DNA of 64,000 bases from Saccharopolyspora kobensis (GCF_900108315.1 NZ_FNVB01000005.1:62001-126000), one strand, 5' to 3'. Shown: positions 39,249 to 48,378, counted from the stretch's first letter. Program-made: numbers and translations. The notes: generated by a model not told the origin, from the sequence alone.

Positions 39249-40747
39249 GCACCGTGATCGACGGGCAGTGGCGCCGCCAGGATCCCAAGGCGATCGCCTC
39301 CTACACCATCCTGGTGCTGGCGCCGATGGTGCCGACCATCGGGCTCATGGTCATCTCCGGCACCAGCCTCTGGGTGATGCTGACCACCGCCGGGCTGTGG
39401 GCCGCCGGTGCGGCGGTGCTCGCCGGGCTGATGGGCGTCGGCTGGTGGTTCACCTGGTACCGGATCACCGCGGAGCGCTTCGAGATGCGCACGGGTGCCA
39501 TCACCCGGAGCCACCGCTCGATCCCGCGCGACCGGATCCGCAGCGTCGACCTCACCGCCAACGTGGCGCACCGCGTATTCGGCGTCACCGCGGTCAAGGT
39601 GAGCACCGGAGGACAGGGCGGCGACAGCAGCGAGCTGAAGCTCGACGCGCTCACCAAGGAGCACGCCGACTCGCTGCGCCAGGAGCTGCTCTTCGGCGAT
39701 TCGTCCACTGTGGCCGGTTTCGAGGCGCCGGAGCAGGAGGACTCCAGCACGCTCGCCCGGCTCAACCCGGGATGGCTGGGCTACTCCGCGCTGTCGGTGT
39801 CGCTGATCCTGATCGTCTGGGGCGCGATCGCCTCGGCGTTCGGGTCCTTCCGCGAGCTGCTGCTGTCGGCCGGTGTCTTCACCGCCGTCGGCGAGACGGT
39901 GCGGACGACGGCGCTGTGGCTGGTGATCGCGATCGGTGCCGGCTCGGCCCTGGTGGTCGGCGTGCTCGGCGCCTTCGCGCTATCGCTGGAGATGTGGTGG
40001 GGATTCCGGCTGAGCCGCGACCGCGGGGACACCCTGCAGGTCAAGCGCGGCCTGCTCACCACGCGATCGATCTCGCTGGAGGAACGGCGGCTGCGCGGCG
40101 TCGAGGTGGTCGAGCCCCTGCTGCTGCGGTGGTTCGGCGGCGCCCGGCTCAACGCCGTGGCCACCGGCCTCAAGCAGAAGAAGGAGGAGAACCAGCCGGA
40201 CAACAAGACGCTGATGCCGCCGGCGCCCCGCGCCGCGGTGCAGCGGGCCTCGGCAGCGGTGCTGCGCGAGTCGCGGCCACCGGCGGAGGTCCCGCTGCGC
40301 AGGCACCCGCGCGCGGCGCTGCGGCGGCGGATCAACTGGGCGCTGATGTGCACCGCACCGATCGTCGTCGCGGCGGTCGTGACGTTGGTGTTCGACTGGG
40401 TTCCGCTGCCGCTGGCGCTCGTCGTGATCGCGGTCGCCCTCCTGGCGTTCCTGGGCTTCGCGGTGGACGCCTACCGCAACCTCGGCCACGCGCTGACCGA
40501 CCAGTACCTGGTCGCCCGCAACGGCAGCGGGATCCGGCGCACCGTCGTCCTGCAGCGCGACGGGGTGATCGGCTGGAAGCTGAGCCGCACGTTCTTCCAG
40601 CGTCGAGCGGGCCTGATGACGGTCGGCGCGACGACCGCGGCGGGCAGCAGCCTCTACGAGGTGCACGACGTGGAGGAGTCGGAGGGCTTGGTGCTGGCCC
40701 ACGAAGCGCTTCCCGGACTGCTCGCGCCATTCGTGGAACGGCGCTGA
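39245..40747 (+). CDS. bPH2 (YdbT-like) membrane protein with three PH-like repeats
   Basis: The 500-residue protein has three bPH2 domains, visible as repeats of the pattern R-tGxitr-s-sIPrdRIrsVdl (for example FEMRTGAITRSHRSIPRDRIRSV, LQVKRGLLTTRSISLEERRLRGVEVVEP and IRRTVVLQRDGVIGWKLSRTFFQRRAGLMTV), separated by pairs of transmembrane helices. ATG 39245 overlaps the upstream TGA. It likely acts as a membrane complex with the preceding protein. Confidence 0.9.
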   Translation: MSTVIDGQWRRQDPKAIASYTILVLAPMVPTIGLMVISGTSLWVMLTTAGLWAAGAAVLAGLMGVGWWFTWYRITAERFEMRTGAITRSHRSIPRDRIRSVDLTANVAHRVFGVTAVKVSTGGQGGDSSELKLDALTKEHADSLRQELLFGDSSTVAGFEAPEQEDSSTLARLNPGWLGYSALSVSLILIVWGAIASAFGSFRELLLSAGVFTAVGETVRTTALWLVIAIGAGSALVVGVLGAFALSLEMWWGFRLSRDRGDTLQVKRGLLTTRSISLEERRLRGVEVVEPLLLRWFGGARLNAVATGLKQKKEENQPDNKTLMPPAPRAAVQRASAAVLRESRPPAEVPLRRHPRAALRRRINWALMCTAPIVVAAVVTLVFDWVPLPLALVVIAVALLAFLGFAVDAYRNLGHALTDQYLVARNGSGIRRTVVLQRDGVIGWKLSRTFFQRRAGLMTVGATTAAGSSLYEVHDVEESEGLVLAHEALPGLLAPFVERR

Positions 40748-40847
40748 AGCGCCTCGCGCGGCGGTGCCACTCGCACCGCCGCGCAAAACGAGGCTGAAAA
40801 GCACAGAGAGCGCGCAACCCGCCGGTCGCGCACTCACGGAACGTGCG
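40748..40847. repeat. Fragments of family C and family B repeats
   Basis: Bases about 40755-40795 (GCACCGCCGCGCAAAACGAG) match the right end of family C. Bases 40804-40842 hold a degenerate family B half (GCGCACTCACGG). They fill the gap between the bPH2 gene and the convergent DUF397 gene. Confidence 0.6.
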
Positions 40848-41042
40848 TCAAAGAACGTCGAAGCTGCCCTGCTTGAGTCCGCTGACGAACTCGTGCCAGC
40901 GCTGTACGGCGACGGTGATCTGCCCTGCGGCCCGGTTCTTGGTGTCGCGCACTCCGACGCAGTCACCTCCGAAACCGACCTCCACGCACTGGCCCTGGCC
41001 TTGGGTCCGCGTGCTGGTGCGCCAGTCGGTGATATTCGCCAT
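40848..41042 (-). CDS. DUF397 protein
   Basis: The 64-residue protein has the DUF397 core: DWRTSTRTQGQGQCVEVGF, VGVRDTKNR and the terminal WHEFVSGLKQGSFD. In Streptomyces such proteins are encoded beside WhiJ-like XRE regulators and influence development; the BldB/WhiJ/AbaA paralogue clusters are the named precedent. It follows the XRE gene by 3 bases and should be co-translated. Confidence 0.92.
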   Translation of the reverse strand: MANITDWRTSTRTQGQGQCVEVGFGGDCVGVRDTKNRAAGQITVAVQRWHEFVSGLKQGSFDVL

Positions 41043-41045
41043 CTT

Positions 41046-41894
41046 CTACAACTCTCCTATGCGTTGTTGCATTAGTTCGACGGAACCGTCCGGATCTACC
41101 GCGTGCGCGCGTAAATGGTCCATCATCGTGACGTAGTTCGACAGCTCTATCTCACGTTCGAGGTAGAGCCCGCCTACGTGGGTTTCCAGGTAGACCACGT
41201 CCGGATCGATGTGGTTGGAGTAGCGCAGGATGACGAACGGCCCGGCCTGCGCCGGGTGGGCACCCGCATCCAGCGGCATCACCTGCAGCGTCACGTGCGG
41301 CAGCTGCACCAGCTTCAGCAGGTGTTCCAGCTGCCTGCGCAGCACACCGGGCCCACCGACCCGCCTGCGCAGGGCGGCTTCTCCCACCACCGCCCACAAC
41401 TCCAGCGGGTTCTCCCCCACCACCCGCTGCTGGCGCTGGATGCGCAGATCGACCCGCCGGCTGATCTCCGACTCATCCGCGCGAATGAGTGTCGCCTTCG
41501 TGATCGCGTGCGCGTATTCACGTGTCTGGAGCAATCCCGGGATTGCTTCGGCCTCGTAGGTGTGAATGGAGGACGCTTCTGCCTCCAAACCCACGTAGGT
41601 CTCGTACCACTCGGGCAGGACATCGCTGTAGGAATGCCACCAACCCCGTTTGCGGGCATCGCGGGCCAGGTTGATCAACTGGTCCCGCTCGCACCCCTCG
41701 ACCCCGTAGAAGTCCAGCAACGCCGAGACGTCGCCGACCGAGGGCGAGCGCTTGGCGGTCTCGAACCGCCCGATCTTCGCTTGCGTGCAGCCGAGGTGCC
41801 CGGCCGCCTGCTGCTGGGTGACCTCCGCTTGTGCCCGCAGTCGCCGCAGCTCGGCAGCAAGGCGGCGGCGACGCACCGTGGGACTGACTGTCAT
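41046..41894 (-). CDS. XRE-family regulator with DUF5753 domain (WhiJ-like)
   Basis: The 282-residue protein has an XRE HTH (RRLRAQAEVTQQQAAGHLGCTQAKIGRFETAKRSPSVGDVSALLDFYGV) and a DUF5753 domain (YVGLEAEASSIHTYEAEAIPGLLQTREYAHA, LQVMPLDAGAHPAQAGPFVILRY). It forms a pair with the following DUF397 gene. ATG 41894 is used; ATG 41903 is in the same frame. It is divergent from the helical-repeat gene at 42108. Confidence 0.93.
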   Translation of the reverse strand: MTVSPTVRRRRLAAELRRLRAQAEVTQQQAAGHLGCTQAKIGRFETAKRSPSVGDVSALLDFYGVEGCERDQLINLARDARKRGWWHSYSDVLPEWYETYVGLEAEASSIHTYEAEAIPGLLQTREYAHAITKATLIRADESEISRRVDLRIQRQQRVVGENPLELWAVVGEAALRRRVGGPGVLRRQLEHLLKLVQLPHVTLQVMPLDAGAHPAQAGPFVILRYSNHIDPDVVYLETHVGGLYLEREIELSNYVTMMDHLRAHAVDPDGSVELMQQRIGEL

Positions 41895-42107
41895 GATTCC
41901 CATCCTGCCCGGATGTCCACACTGCGTCACCACCCCATCACCCTTACGACATCCGGTTCTCCGGCCCGCCCCGGCTGTTCCGGTGGGGCCCCGATGCACA
42001 TCGGATACTGCTCGAAGATGGTTACGGTTCTCCCCCTGAACGAGTCAGCATCGCCAGGATGGAGTACACCTGCACGGGTAAGGAAATTCGTCCGGAGGAA
42101 CCATCCG

Positions 42108-43160
42108 ATGGTGATCAGAACGACGCGCTTGCTGGCCTCCGACTCCCCCGGAAACCGTACATCCGGTATCACATCTTGGGAATCGGCAGCCGTGGACGTG
42201 GTGGTCCGGCACGGCTCCCGGGCCGATGCCGAGGCGCTGCTGCCCGTCTTCCTTGCAGCTCCGGAAGAACGCGCCGAGCTGGTGCGGGTGCTGGCCCGGC
42301 ACGGGGACGCCGCGCTGGCCGGACGTCTGCTGGCCGAATGCGTCGACGCGGGCCGCCTGCGCCCCGGAGTACCGGCGGAAGTGCTGAGCGCACTGGGGAT
42401 TCTCGAATTGGAGAATGCCGAGGAGCTGTTGTGGACGCACGCCGCGAAACCGGATGATCACGACATCGGTCTGCACGCGGCGCTGGGCCTGCTGCACCTG
42501 CCCTGCACCGGAGTGCGCGAGGAAATCGCCCGCGCCCTGGAGAAGCACGAAGGGCAGGCCTTCTTCCCCGAGTTCCTCCCAGCACTGGCGACGAAGACGC
42601 AGGATCCGTCGTGGCTGCACCGGCTGGTGGCCTGGGGCGAGCAGGGCGCCTCGACCGACTGCAACGGCGGGCTCGTCCTCGGCATCGCGATGCACGGGCA
42701 GGTCGCCGACACCGAGTTCCGGCGTCTGCTGTGGAATCCGCGCTGGGAGGCCGAAGGCGGCGGAACCGGCACCGACTTCTGGGCCTACGCCGGATGCCGG
42801 GTGCTCGGGCTGGATCTGGCGCAGCTGCACGCGGAAGTCCGGCAAGCCACCGAGCCCGCCGACGCCCGCCACCGCCTCGCGGTCTTCCACGGGCTGGCCA
42901 AGCGCTGGGCCGAGCGCCGGTGGCCGGCGCTGAGCGCAGCGTCCGAACCGCGGGAGTCCCACCGGGAGATGCTCGCCCTGCTGTTCGGCTGGTCCACCCC
43001 GCACCGCGACGACTCGCTGACCGGCTGGGCCGCCGACCTGCTCGGACACGACGACCCGCTGCTGGCCAAGCTCTACGCCCTGGAGGCCGAGCTGGACCTG
43101 CGCATGCACCACGAGCTGGAATCGGAAGAACCCGCGTCCCGCCCTGACGGCCGGTGGTGA
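42108..43160 (+). CDS. Helical (HEAT-like) repeat protein of unknown function
   Basis: The 350-residue product is mostly amphipathic helices of about 30-40 residues (VRHGSRADAEALLPVFLAAPEERAELVRVLARHGDAALAGRLLAECVDAG; ALGILELENAEELLWTHAAK; ALGLLHLPCTGVREEIARALEK), resembling HEAT or armadillo solenoids. No catalytic motif, signal peptide or membrane helix is seen. ATG 42108 is chosen because GGAGGA lies 9 bases upstream. It is divergent from the XRE/DUF397 pair, so the regulator may control it. Confidence 0.72.
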   Translation: MVIRTTRLLASDSPGNRTSGITSWESAAVDVVVRHGSRADAEALLPVFLAAPEERAELVRVLARHGDAALAGRLLAECVDAGRLRPGVPAEVLSALGILELENAEELLWTHAAKPDDHDIGLHAALGLLHLPCTGVREEIARALEKHEGQAFFPEFLPALATKTQDPSWLHRLVAWGEQGASTDCNGGLVLGIAMHGQVADTEFRRLLWNPRWEAEGGGTGTDFWAYAGCRVLGLDLAQLHAEVRQATEPADARHRLAVFHGLAKRWAERRWPALSAASEPRESHREMLALLFGWSTPHRDDSLTGWAADLLGHDDPLLAKLYALEAELDLRMHHELESEEPASRPDGRW

Positions 43161-43183
43161 GGGCCGGAGCCCCACCACCGGCC
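43149..43183. terminator. Convergent hairpin overlapping the helical-repeat gene stop
   Basis: GGCCGGTGGTG (43149-43159) pairs with CACCACCGGCC (43173-43183). It sits between the convergent helical-repeat gene and poxB. Confidence 0.75.
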
Positions 43184-43188
43184 CGCGA

Positions 43189-44922
43189 TCACGGGCGCGG
43201 CACGTTGCGCAGGTTGCTGCGGGCCAGCTGGATCATCTTCCCGACCCCGCCGGACAGCACCGTCCGGCTCACCGCCAGCGCGAAGCCCTTCACCTGGTCG
43301 CCGGTGATCCGCGGCGGGATGGACAGCGCGTTCGGGTCGGTGACCACGTCCACCAGCGCGGGCCCGGGCCTGCGCAGCGCATCGGCCAGCGCATCGCGCA
43401 CCTCGCCCGGCTTCTCCACCCGCACCGAGTAGATGCCCGCCGCCGCGGCGATCGCGGCGAAGTCGACGTGGTCGTGGTCGGTGCCGAAGTCCGGCAGCCC
43501 GTCCACCAGCATCTCCAGCTTCACCATGCCCAGCGAGGAGTTGTTGAACACCACGACCTTCACCGGCAGCCGGTGGGTGCGCAGGCTCAGCAGGTCGCCG
43601 AGCAGCATGGCCAGCCCGCCGTCGCCGGACATCGAGATGACCTGGCGCTCCGGCGCGGCGATCTGCGCGCCGATGGCCTGCGGCAGCGCGTTGGCCATCG
43701 AGCCGTGCACGAAGGACCCCAGCACCCGCCGCCGCCCGTTGGGCGTGATGTAGCGGGCCGCCCACACGTTGCACATCCCGGTGTCCACTGTGAACACCGC
43801 GTCCTCGGCGGCCAGGTCGTCGAGGACGTCGGCGACGTACTCCGGGTGGATCGGCACCTGGGTCTCGACGTTGCGCGTGTAGGCGTCGACGACCCGCTCC
43901 AGCTGACCGGCGTGCTCGCGCAGCATCCGGTCCAGGTAGGTGCGGTCGTGCTTCTGCTGGACGTGCGGGAGCACCGCGCGGATCGTCTCGGCGACGTCGC
44001 CGTGCACGGCCAGGTCCAGCACCGTGCGGCGGCCCAGGTGCGCGGGCTCGATGTCGACCTGCACGGTGTTGGCCTGCGGCAGGAAGTTGTCGTACGGGAA
44101 GTCGGTGCCCAGCAGCACGACCAGGTCGGCGCGGTGCATCGCGTCGTAGCAGGCGCCGTAGCCCAGCAGCCCGCTCATGCCCACGTCGAAGGGGTTGTCG
44201 TACTGGATCCACTCCTTGCCGCGCAGCGCGTGCCCGACGGGCGCGTTGACCCGCGCGGCCAGCTCCATGACCTCCTCGTGCGCGCCGCGCGTACCCGCAC
44301 CGCAGAAGAACATCGGCCGCTCCGCCCGGTTCAGCTTCTCCGCCAGCGCGAGCACCTGGTCCTCCGTCGGCACGACGATGGGCGGCTCGCACTCGATGAC
44401 GCCCAGGCCGTTGGACGAGGGGACCTGCTTCTCCGCCACGTCGCCGGGCAACACCAGCACCGCCGCGCCGCGCCGGCCGGAGGCGGTCTGGATGGCGGTG
44501 CGCAGCAGGCGCGGCATCTGCTCCGGCTGCGAGAGCATCTCGCAGAAGTGGCTGCACTCGTTGAACAGCTCTTCGGGGTGGGTCTCCTGGAAGAACCCGG
44601 TGCCGATCTGCGCGGACGGGATGTGCGAGGCCAGCGCCAGCACAGGCGCTCCGCTGCGGTGCGCGTCGAACAGGCCGTTGATCAGGTGCAGGTTGCCCGG
44701 CCCGCAGCTGCCCGCGCACACCGCGAGTCGCCCGGTCATCTGGGCTTCGGCGCCGGCGGCGAAGGCGGCGACCTCCTCGTGGCGCACGTGCACCCACTCG
44801 ATGCCCTCGGTCCGCCGCACCGCGTCCACCACGGGGTTGAGGCTGTCCCCGACGATGCCGTAGATGCGCCGGACGCCGGCCTGCACGAGCACTTCGATGA
44901 GCTGATCGGCGACAGTGGGCAT
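43189..44922 (-). CDS. poxB: Pyruvate dehydrogenase (quinone)/pyruvate oxidase, ThDP enzyme
   Basis: The 577-residue protein has the three ThDP-enzyme domains: Pyr domain with the catalytic Glu in HVRHEEVAAFAAGAEAQ, central FAD-binding domain, and PP domain with the ThDP/Mg motif GDGGLAMLLGDLLSLRTHRLPVKVVVFNN. It matches PoxB, which converts pyruvate to acetate and CO2 and passes electrons to quinones at the membrane. The C-terminal GGVGKMIQLARSNLRNVPRP is consistent with the membrane-binding tail. ATG 44922 follows CCGGAGGACC. Confidence 0.92.
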   Translation of the reverse strand: MPTVADQLIEVLVQAGVRRIYGIVGDSLNPVVDAVRRTEGIEWVHVRHEEVAAFAAGAEAQMTGRLAVCAGSCGPGNLHLINGLFDAHRSGAPVLALASHIPSAQIGTGFFQETHPEELFNECSHFCEMLSQPEQMPRLLRTAIQTASGRRGAAVLVLPGDVAEKQVPSSNGLGVIECEPPIVVPTEDQVLALAEKLNRAERPMFFCGAGTRGAHEEVMELAARVNAPVGHALRGKEWIQYDNPFDVGMSGLLGYGACYDAMHRADLVVLLGTDFPYDNFLPQANTVQVDIEPAHLGRRTVLDLAVHGDVAETIRAVLPHVQQKHDRTYLDRMLREHAGQLERVVDAYTRNVETQVPIHPEYVADVLDDLAAEDAVFTVDTGMCNVWAARYITPNGRRRVLGSFVHGSMANALPQAIGAQIAAPERQVISMSGDGGLAMLLGDLLSLRTHRLPVKVVVFNNSSLGMVKLEMLVDGLPDFGTDHDHVDFAAIAAAAGIYSVRVEKPGEVRDALADALRRPGPALVDVVTDPNALSIPPRITGDQVKGFALAVSRTVLSGGVGKMIQLARSNLRNVPRP

Positions 44923-45343
44923 GACGGGTCCTCCGGAGGGGTTGTCGGCACGGCCACCCACCCGTCTACGCGTGGCCGCCCGACCCCGCAACTCGAAGCC
45001 CGCTCACCGGGTCGGCCGAGGTCGGTAACGATCCAGCCGCCCAACCCGATCATCCCGTTGTTCCCACCGAGCGCTTCTCGTCCTGTTTCGGAGCCGCAGT
45101 CGCGACCCGCAACAGGACGGACCTGGGAGGTGTCGCATGCGCCGCAGGTGCACAAGCCGCCCTCGCAGGTCGACCACCCGCGGGTTCTCGGCGTTCGCCT
45201 GGCGAGGACAGCCCGTTCGCCGTGCATTGGGCATGCACAAGAACGGGATCCTGCGGCCGGGCGGGCGCTGAGGTTCCGCTGGGGGACCGCCTGTGCAAGA
45301 CGAGTACGGAAAACCTCATCACTTCTCCGGGAAGGAAACCGCG
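44923..45343. other. Spacer with a family C element
   Basis: No gene is seen apart from the repeat at 45127-45290. The poxB promoter should lie within about 150 bases of 44922. The small ORFs here run through the repeat. Confidence 0.6.
45127..45290. repeat. Family C structured element, copy 3
   Basis: Shares GTTCGCCTGGCGAGGACAGC and AGAACGGGATCC with the 26429 and 28185 copies. The innermost stem is TGCAT/ATGCA where the others have TGTAT/ATACA, a compensatory change. Outer arms are GGCGTTCGCCTGGC and GGCCGGGCGGGCGC. It starts with GTCGCATGCGCCGCAGGTGC, like copy 2. Confidence 0.85.
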
Positions 45344-45502
45344 GTGTCGATCCGCCTCTTCACCACCTGCGCGCTGGCACTGACCGCATCGGCGGTCGCC
45401 GGGCTACTGGTCGGCGGGTTCATCGTGGCGAGTGATCGAACACCCGCGCCGACACCCCAGGTCGCGCAGGTCGCCCCGGCCGCGGGCGCCAGCGGGCAGT
45501 GA
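45344..45502 (+). CDS. Small single-span membrane peptide
   Basis: This 52-residue frame encodes VSIRLFTTCALALTASAVAG and a hydrophobic LLVGGFIV followed by a Pro/Ala/Gln-rich tail. GTG 45344 follows GGGAAGGAAACC, a good ribosome binding site; an upstream in-frame start at 45293 lies at the repeat edge. It may be a secreted or membrane-anchored small protein. No family recognised. Confidence 0.5.
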   Translation: MSIRLFTTCALALTASAVAGLLVGGFIVASDRTPAPTPQVAQVAPAAGASGQ

Positions 45503-45554
45503 CATCGCTCCACCTGGCGGGACCGCGTCGGCAGCATCGGCTAGCGTCGGGCGC

Positions 45555-46028
45555 ATGAGCGAACAGAACCGACTCTCGGTCGGCGACAAGGCACCCGAGT
45601 TCTCGCTGCCGGACGCCGACGGCAACACCGTCTCGCTGAGCGACTTCCGCGGCCGGTCGGTCGTGGTCTACTTCTACCCCGCGGCCAGCACGCCGGGCTG
45701 CACCAAGGAGGCCTGCGACTTCCGCGACAGCCTCGCGGTGCTCAACGACGCGGGCTTCGACGTCCTCGGCGTCTCCCCGGACAAGCCGGCCAAGCTGGCG
45801 GCCTTCCGGGACGCCGAGGGCCTGACCTTCCCGCTGCTGTCCGACGAGGACAAGTCGGTCATGACGGCGTGGGGCGCCTTCGGGGAGAAGCAGAACTACG
45901 GCAAGACCGTGCAGGGCGTCATCCGGTCGACGTTCGTCGTCGACGCGGAGGGCAAGATCGCCAAGGCGCTGTACAACGTCAAGGCCACCGGCCACGTCGA
46001 CCGGCTCCGCAAGGACCTGGGCGTCTGA
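45555..46028 (+). CDS. Peroxiredoxin, BCP/PrxQ type
   Basis: The 157-residue protein has the AhpC-TSA fold and the peroxidatic motif YPAASTPGCTKEACDFRD with C49 and a resolving C54 five residues on, the hallmark of two-Cys PrxQ/BCP enzymes. It reduces peroxides with thioredoxin-type donors. ATG 45555 matches the family start MSEQNRLSVGDKAPEFSLPD. Confidence 0.94.
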   Translation: MSEQNRLSVGDKAPEFSLPDADGNTVSLSDFRGRSVVVYFYPAASTPGCTKEACDFRDSLAVLNDAGFDVLGVSPDKPAKLAAFRDAEGLTFPLLSDEDKSVMTAWGAFGEKQNYGKTVQGVIRSTFVVDAEGKIAKALYNVKATGHVDRLRKDLGV

Positions 46029-46034
46029 CGACGT

Positions 46035-46057
46035 GGGCACCGACCCGGCCGGTGCCC
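46035..46057. terminator. Convergent hairpin
   Basis: GGGCACCG (46035-46042) pairs with CGGTGCCC (46050-46057) between the convergent peroxiredoxin and TSUP genes. Confidence 0.7.
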
Positions 46058-46061
46058 CCTC

Positions 46062-46826
46062 TCAGTCCAGCACCATGTAGACCGCGACGCCCGCGGCGAT
46101 CACCACGACCAGGTAGCGCAGCAGCGTCGCAGGCAGCTTCTGGGCGAGCTTGCCGCCCACGAACCCGCCCAGCACCGTGGTGGGCACCAGCATCAGCACC
46201 GCGATCCAGTCGACCGGCGCGATCAGCGCGTAGACGACCAGCGTGACCGCGCTGCCGATCATGCCCAGCCAGCTCTTGAGGGCGTTCAGCCTGCGCATCG
46301 AGTCGGTCGCGGCCAGCACCAGGATCGCGATCAGGATGACGCTGCGCGCGCCGCCGAAGTAGCCGCCGTAGATCGAGGCGAAGAAGATCCCGAGGACGAG
46401 GAACATCGTCCGGTCCGGGGCGCTCTCGTCCGGCGTGCCGAGCCACTTGCGGATGGTGTTCTGGAAGGCCATCAGCACGGCGGACAGCCCGATCAGCGCG
46501 GGCACCACCGCGTCGAAGACCTTGCCCGGCAGGACCATCAGCAGCACGCAGCCCAGCGCGGAGCCGACCACCGCGGCCGCCGAGGTCAGCCACAGCCGCC
46601 GGGAGTTGCCCTTGAGGTCCTGGCGCTGGCCGATCGCGGCGCCGACGAAGCCGGGCCCCTGGGCCACCGAGTTGGTCACGTTGGCGACCAGCGGCGGCAT
46701 CCCGGTGGCCAGCAGCGCCGGGAAGACCAGCAGCGAGCCGCCGCCGGCCACCGCGTTGATCGCGCCGGAGAGGAAGCCGACCACGACGAGCAGGACCGGC
46801 TCGAACCATTCGGTGAACACGACCAC
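46062..46826 (-). CDS. TSUP (TauE/SafE-family) membrane transporter
   Basis: The 254-residue protein has about eight transmembrane helices and the TauE/SafE signatures GFLSGAINAVAGGGSLLVFPALLA and SIYGGYFGGARSVILI. TSUP proteins move sulfite, sulfoacetate or other organosulfur anions; the substrate here is unknown. Start GTG 46826 is uncertain, with GTG 46820 as an alternative and no clear ribosome binding site. Confidence 0.9.
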   Translation of the reverse strand: MVVFTEWFEPVLLVVVGFLSGAINAVAGGGSLLVFPALLATGMPPLVANVTNSVAQGPGFVGAAIGQRQDLKGNSRRLWLTSAAAVVGSALGCVLLMVLPGKVFDAVVPALIGLSAVLMAFQNTIRKWLGTPDESAPDRTMFLVLGIFFASIYGGYFGGARSVILIAILVLAATDSMRRLNALKSWLGMIGSAVTLVVYALIAPVDWIAVLMLVPTTVLGGFVGGKLAQKLPATLLRYLVVVIAAGVAVYMVLD

Positions 46827-46905
46827 CGAAGTTAGCTTCTGGAACGACTCAAGTTCCCACCGGGGCGAGCGGTATCACACCGGGTCGAGCCGTTGCACCC
46901 AGTTT

Positions 46906-46939
46906 GGTAACGCTGTTATGTTCCTATAACAGTGTTACC
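46906..46939. promoter_or_regulatory. Strong operator-like inverted repeat before the carotenoid oxygenase gene
   Basis: GGTAACGCTGTTAT (46906-46919) is mirrored by ATAACAGTGTTACC (46926-46939) with one mismatch and a 6-base spacer, GTTCCT. It ends 20 bases before the GTG start. It has the size and symmetry of a TetR operator, but no TetR gene is adjacent. Confidence 0.75.
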
Positions 46940-46959
46940 GAACGCCGGAGGGAGTTCCC

Positions 46960-48378
46960 GTGAACAACCCGTTCGCACAGGGCAACTACGCGCCGATCAA
47001 GCAGGAGCACACCTGCGCGGACCTCCCGGTGGTCGGCCGGATCCCGGACCACCTCGACGGCCGCTACCTGCGCAACGGCCCGAACCCCAGCGCCGAGATC
47101 GACCCCGACACCTACAACTGGTTCATGGGCGACGGCATGGTGCACGGCATCCGGCTCCGCGACGGCCGGGCCGAGTGGTACCGCAACCGCTGGATCCGCT
47201 CGCCGCACGTCAGCCGGGCGCTCGGCGAGCCGCCGCGCCCCCGCGACCCGCGCGCCGGTCTGGACCTGCTCGGCGCCAACACCAACGTCATCGGCCACGC
47301 CGGGCGCACGCTGGCCTTGGTCGAAGGCGGCGCGACGAACTACGAGCTGACCGACGAGCTCGACACCATCGGCCCGTGCAGCTTCGACGGAACGCTGCCC
47401 GGCGGCTACACCGCGCATCCCAAGCGCGACCCGGAAACCGGTGAGCTGCACGCGGTTTCGTACTTCTTCGGCCGCGGCAACACCGTCCAGTACTCGGTGA
47501 TCGGCACGGACGGCCGGGCCCGGCGCACGGTGGACGTCGAGGTCGGCGGCAGCCCGATGATGCACGACTTCTCGCTGACCGAGAACCACGTGGTGTTCTA
47601 CGACCTCCCGGTCACCTTCGACACGCGGCAGGCCACCGCGACCGTCGCGCCGAGCTGGCTGCGCCGCCCCGCTCAGCTCGTCCTGTCCGCGCTGATCGGC
47701 CGGGTCCGCATCCCGGATCCGATCACCGCCCGGATGGGCCGCTTCACCCCGGCCAACGGCGGCTTCCCGTACCGCTGGAACCCCCGGTACCCGGCGCGGA
47801 TCGGCGTCATGCCGCGCGCCGGCGGCACCGTCCGCTGGTTCGACGTGGGTCCCTGCTACGTCTTCCACCCGCTCAACGCCTACGACACCGAGCACGGCAT
47901 CGTGCTGGACGTGGTCCGCCACGCGAAGGTATTCGACGCGGACGTGACCGGCCCGTCGGAAGGAGCCCCGACGCTGGACCGCTGGACGGTGGACTTCAAG
48001 ACCGGCCGGGTCCGCGAGGAGCGCTTGGACGACCGCGAGCAGGAGTTCCCGCGCGTCGACGAGCGCCTGGTCGGCAAGAAGCACCGCTACGGCTACTCGG
48101 TCGGCGCCGACACCCTGTTCAAGCACGACCTGGCCTCCGGACGCACCGAAACCCGCAGCTTCGGGGAGGGCAACCAGGTCGGCGAGTTCGTCTTCGAACC
48201 CAACTCACCGGACGCTGCGGAGGACGACGGCGTCCTGATGGGCCTGCGCTACTCGGCGGCCGAGCACCGCAGTGACCTACTCCTGCTCGACGCCGAAACC
48301 CTGGAAACGGTGGCGGAGGTCCAGCTCCCGGACCGCGTCCCGAACGGCTTCCACGGCAACTGGGTTCCGACGACCTGA
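46960..48378 (+). CDS. Carotenoid cleavage oxygenase-family protein
   Basis: The 472-residue protein has the seven-bladed propeller motifs of carotenoid/retinal or stilbene-type oxygenases: YLRNGPNPSAEIDPDTYNWFMGDGMVHGIRL, and four iron-ligand histidines in GYTAHPK (H153), MMHDFSLT (H202), VFHPLNAY (H303) and NGFHGNW (H465). It cleaves a conjugated double bond in an apocarotenoid or aromatic alkene; the substrate is unknown and no carotenoid genes are in the window. GTG 46960 follows GGAGGGAG. Confidence 0.92.
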   Translation: MNNPFAQGNYAPIKQEHTCADLPVVGRIPDHLDGRYLRNGPNPSAEIDPDTYNWFMGDGMVHGIRLRDGRAEWYRNRWIRSPHVSRALGEPPRPRDPRAGLDLLGANTNVIGHAGRTLALVEGGATNYELTDELDTIGPCSFDGTLPGGYTAHPKRDPETGELHAVSYFFGRGNTVQYSVIGTDGRARRTVDVEVGGSPMMHDFSLTENHVVFYDLPVTFDTRQATATVAPSWLRRPAQLVLSALIGRVRIPDPITARMGRFTPANGGFPYRWNPRYPARIGVMPRAGGTVRWFDVGPCYVFHPLNAYDTEHGIVLDVVRHAKVFDADVTGPSEGAPTLDRWTVDFKTGRVREERLDDREQEFPRVDERLVGKKHRYGYSVGADTLFKHDLASGRTETRSFGEGNQVGEFVFEPNSPDAAEDDGVLMGLRYSAAEHRSDLLLLDAETLETVAEVQLPDRVPNGFHGNWVPTT

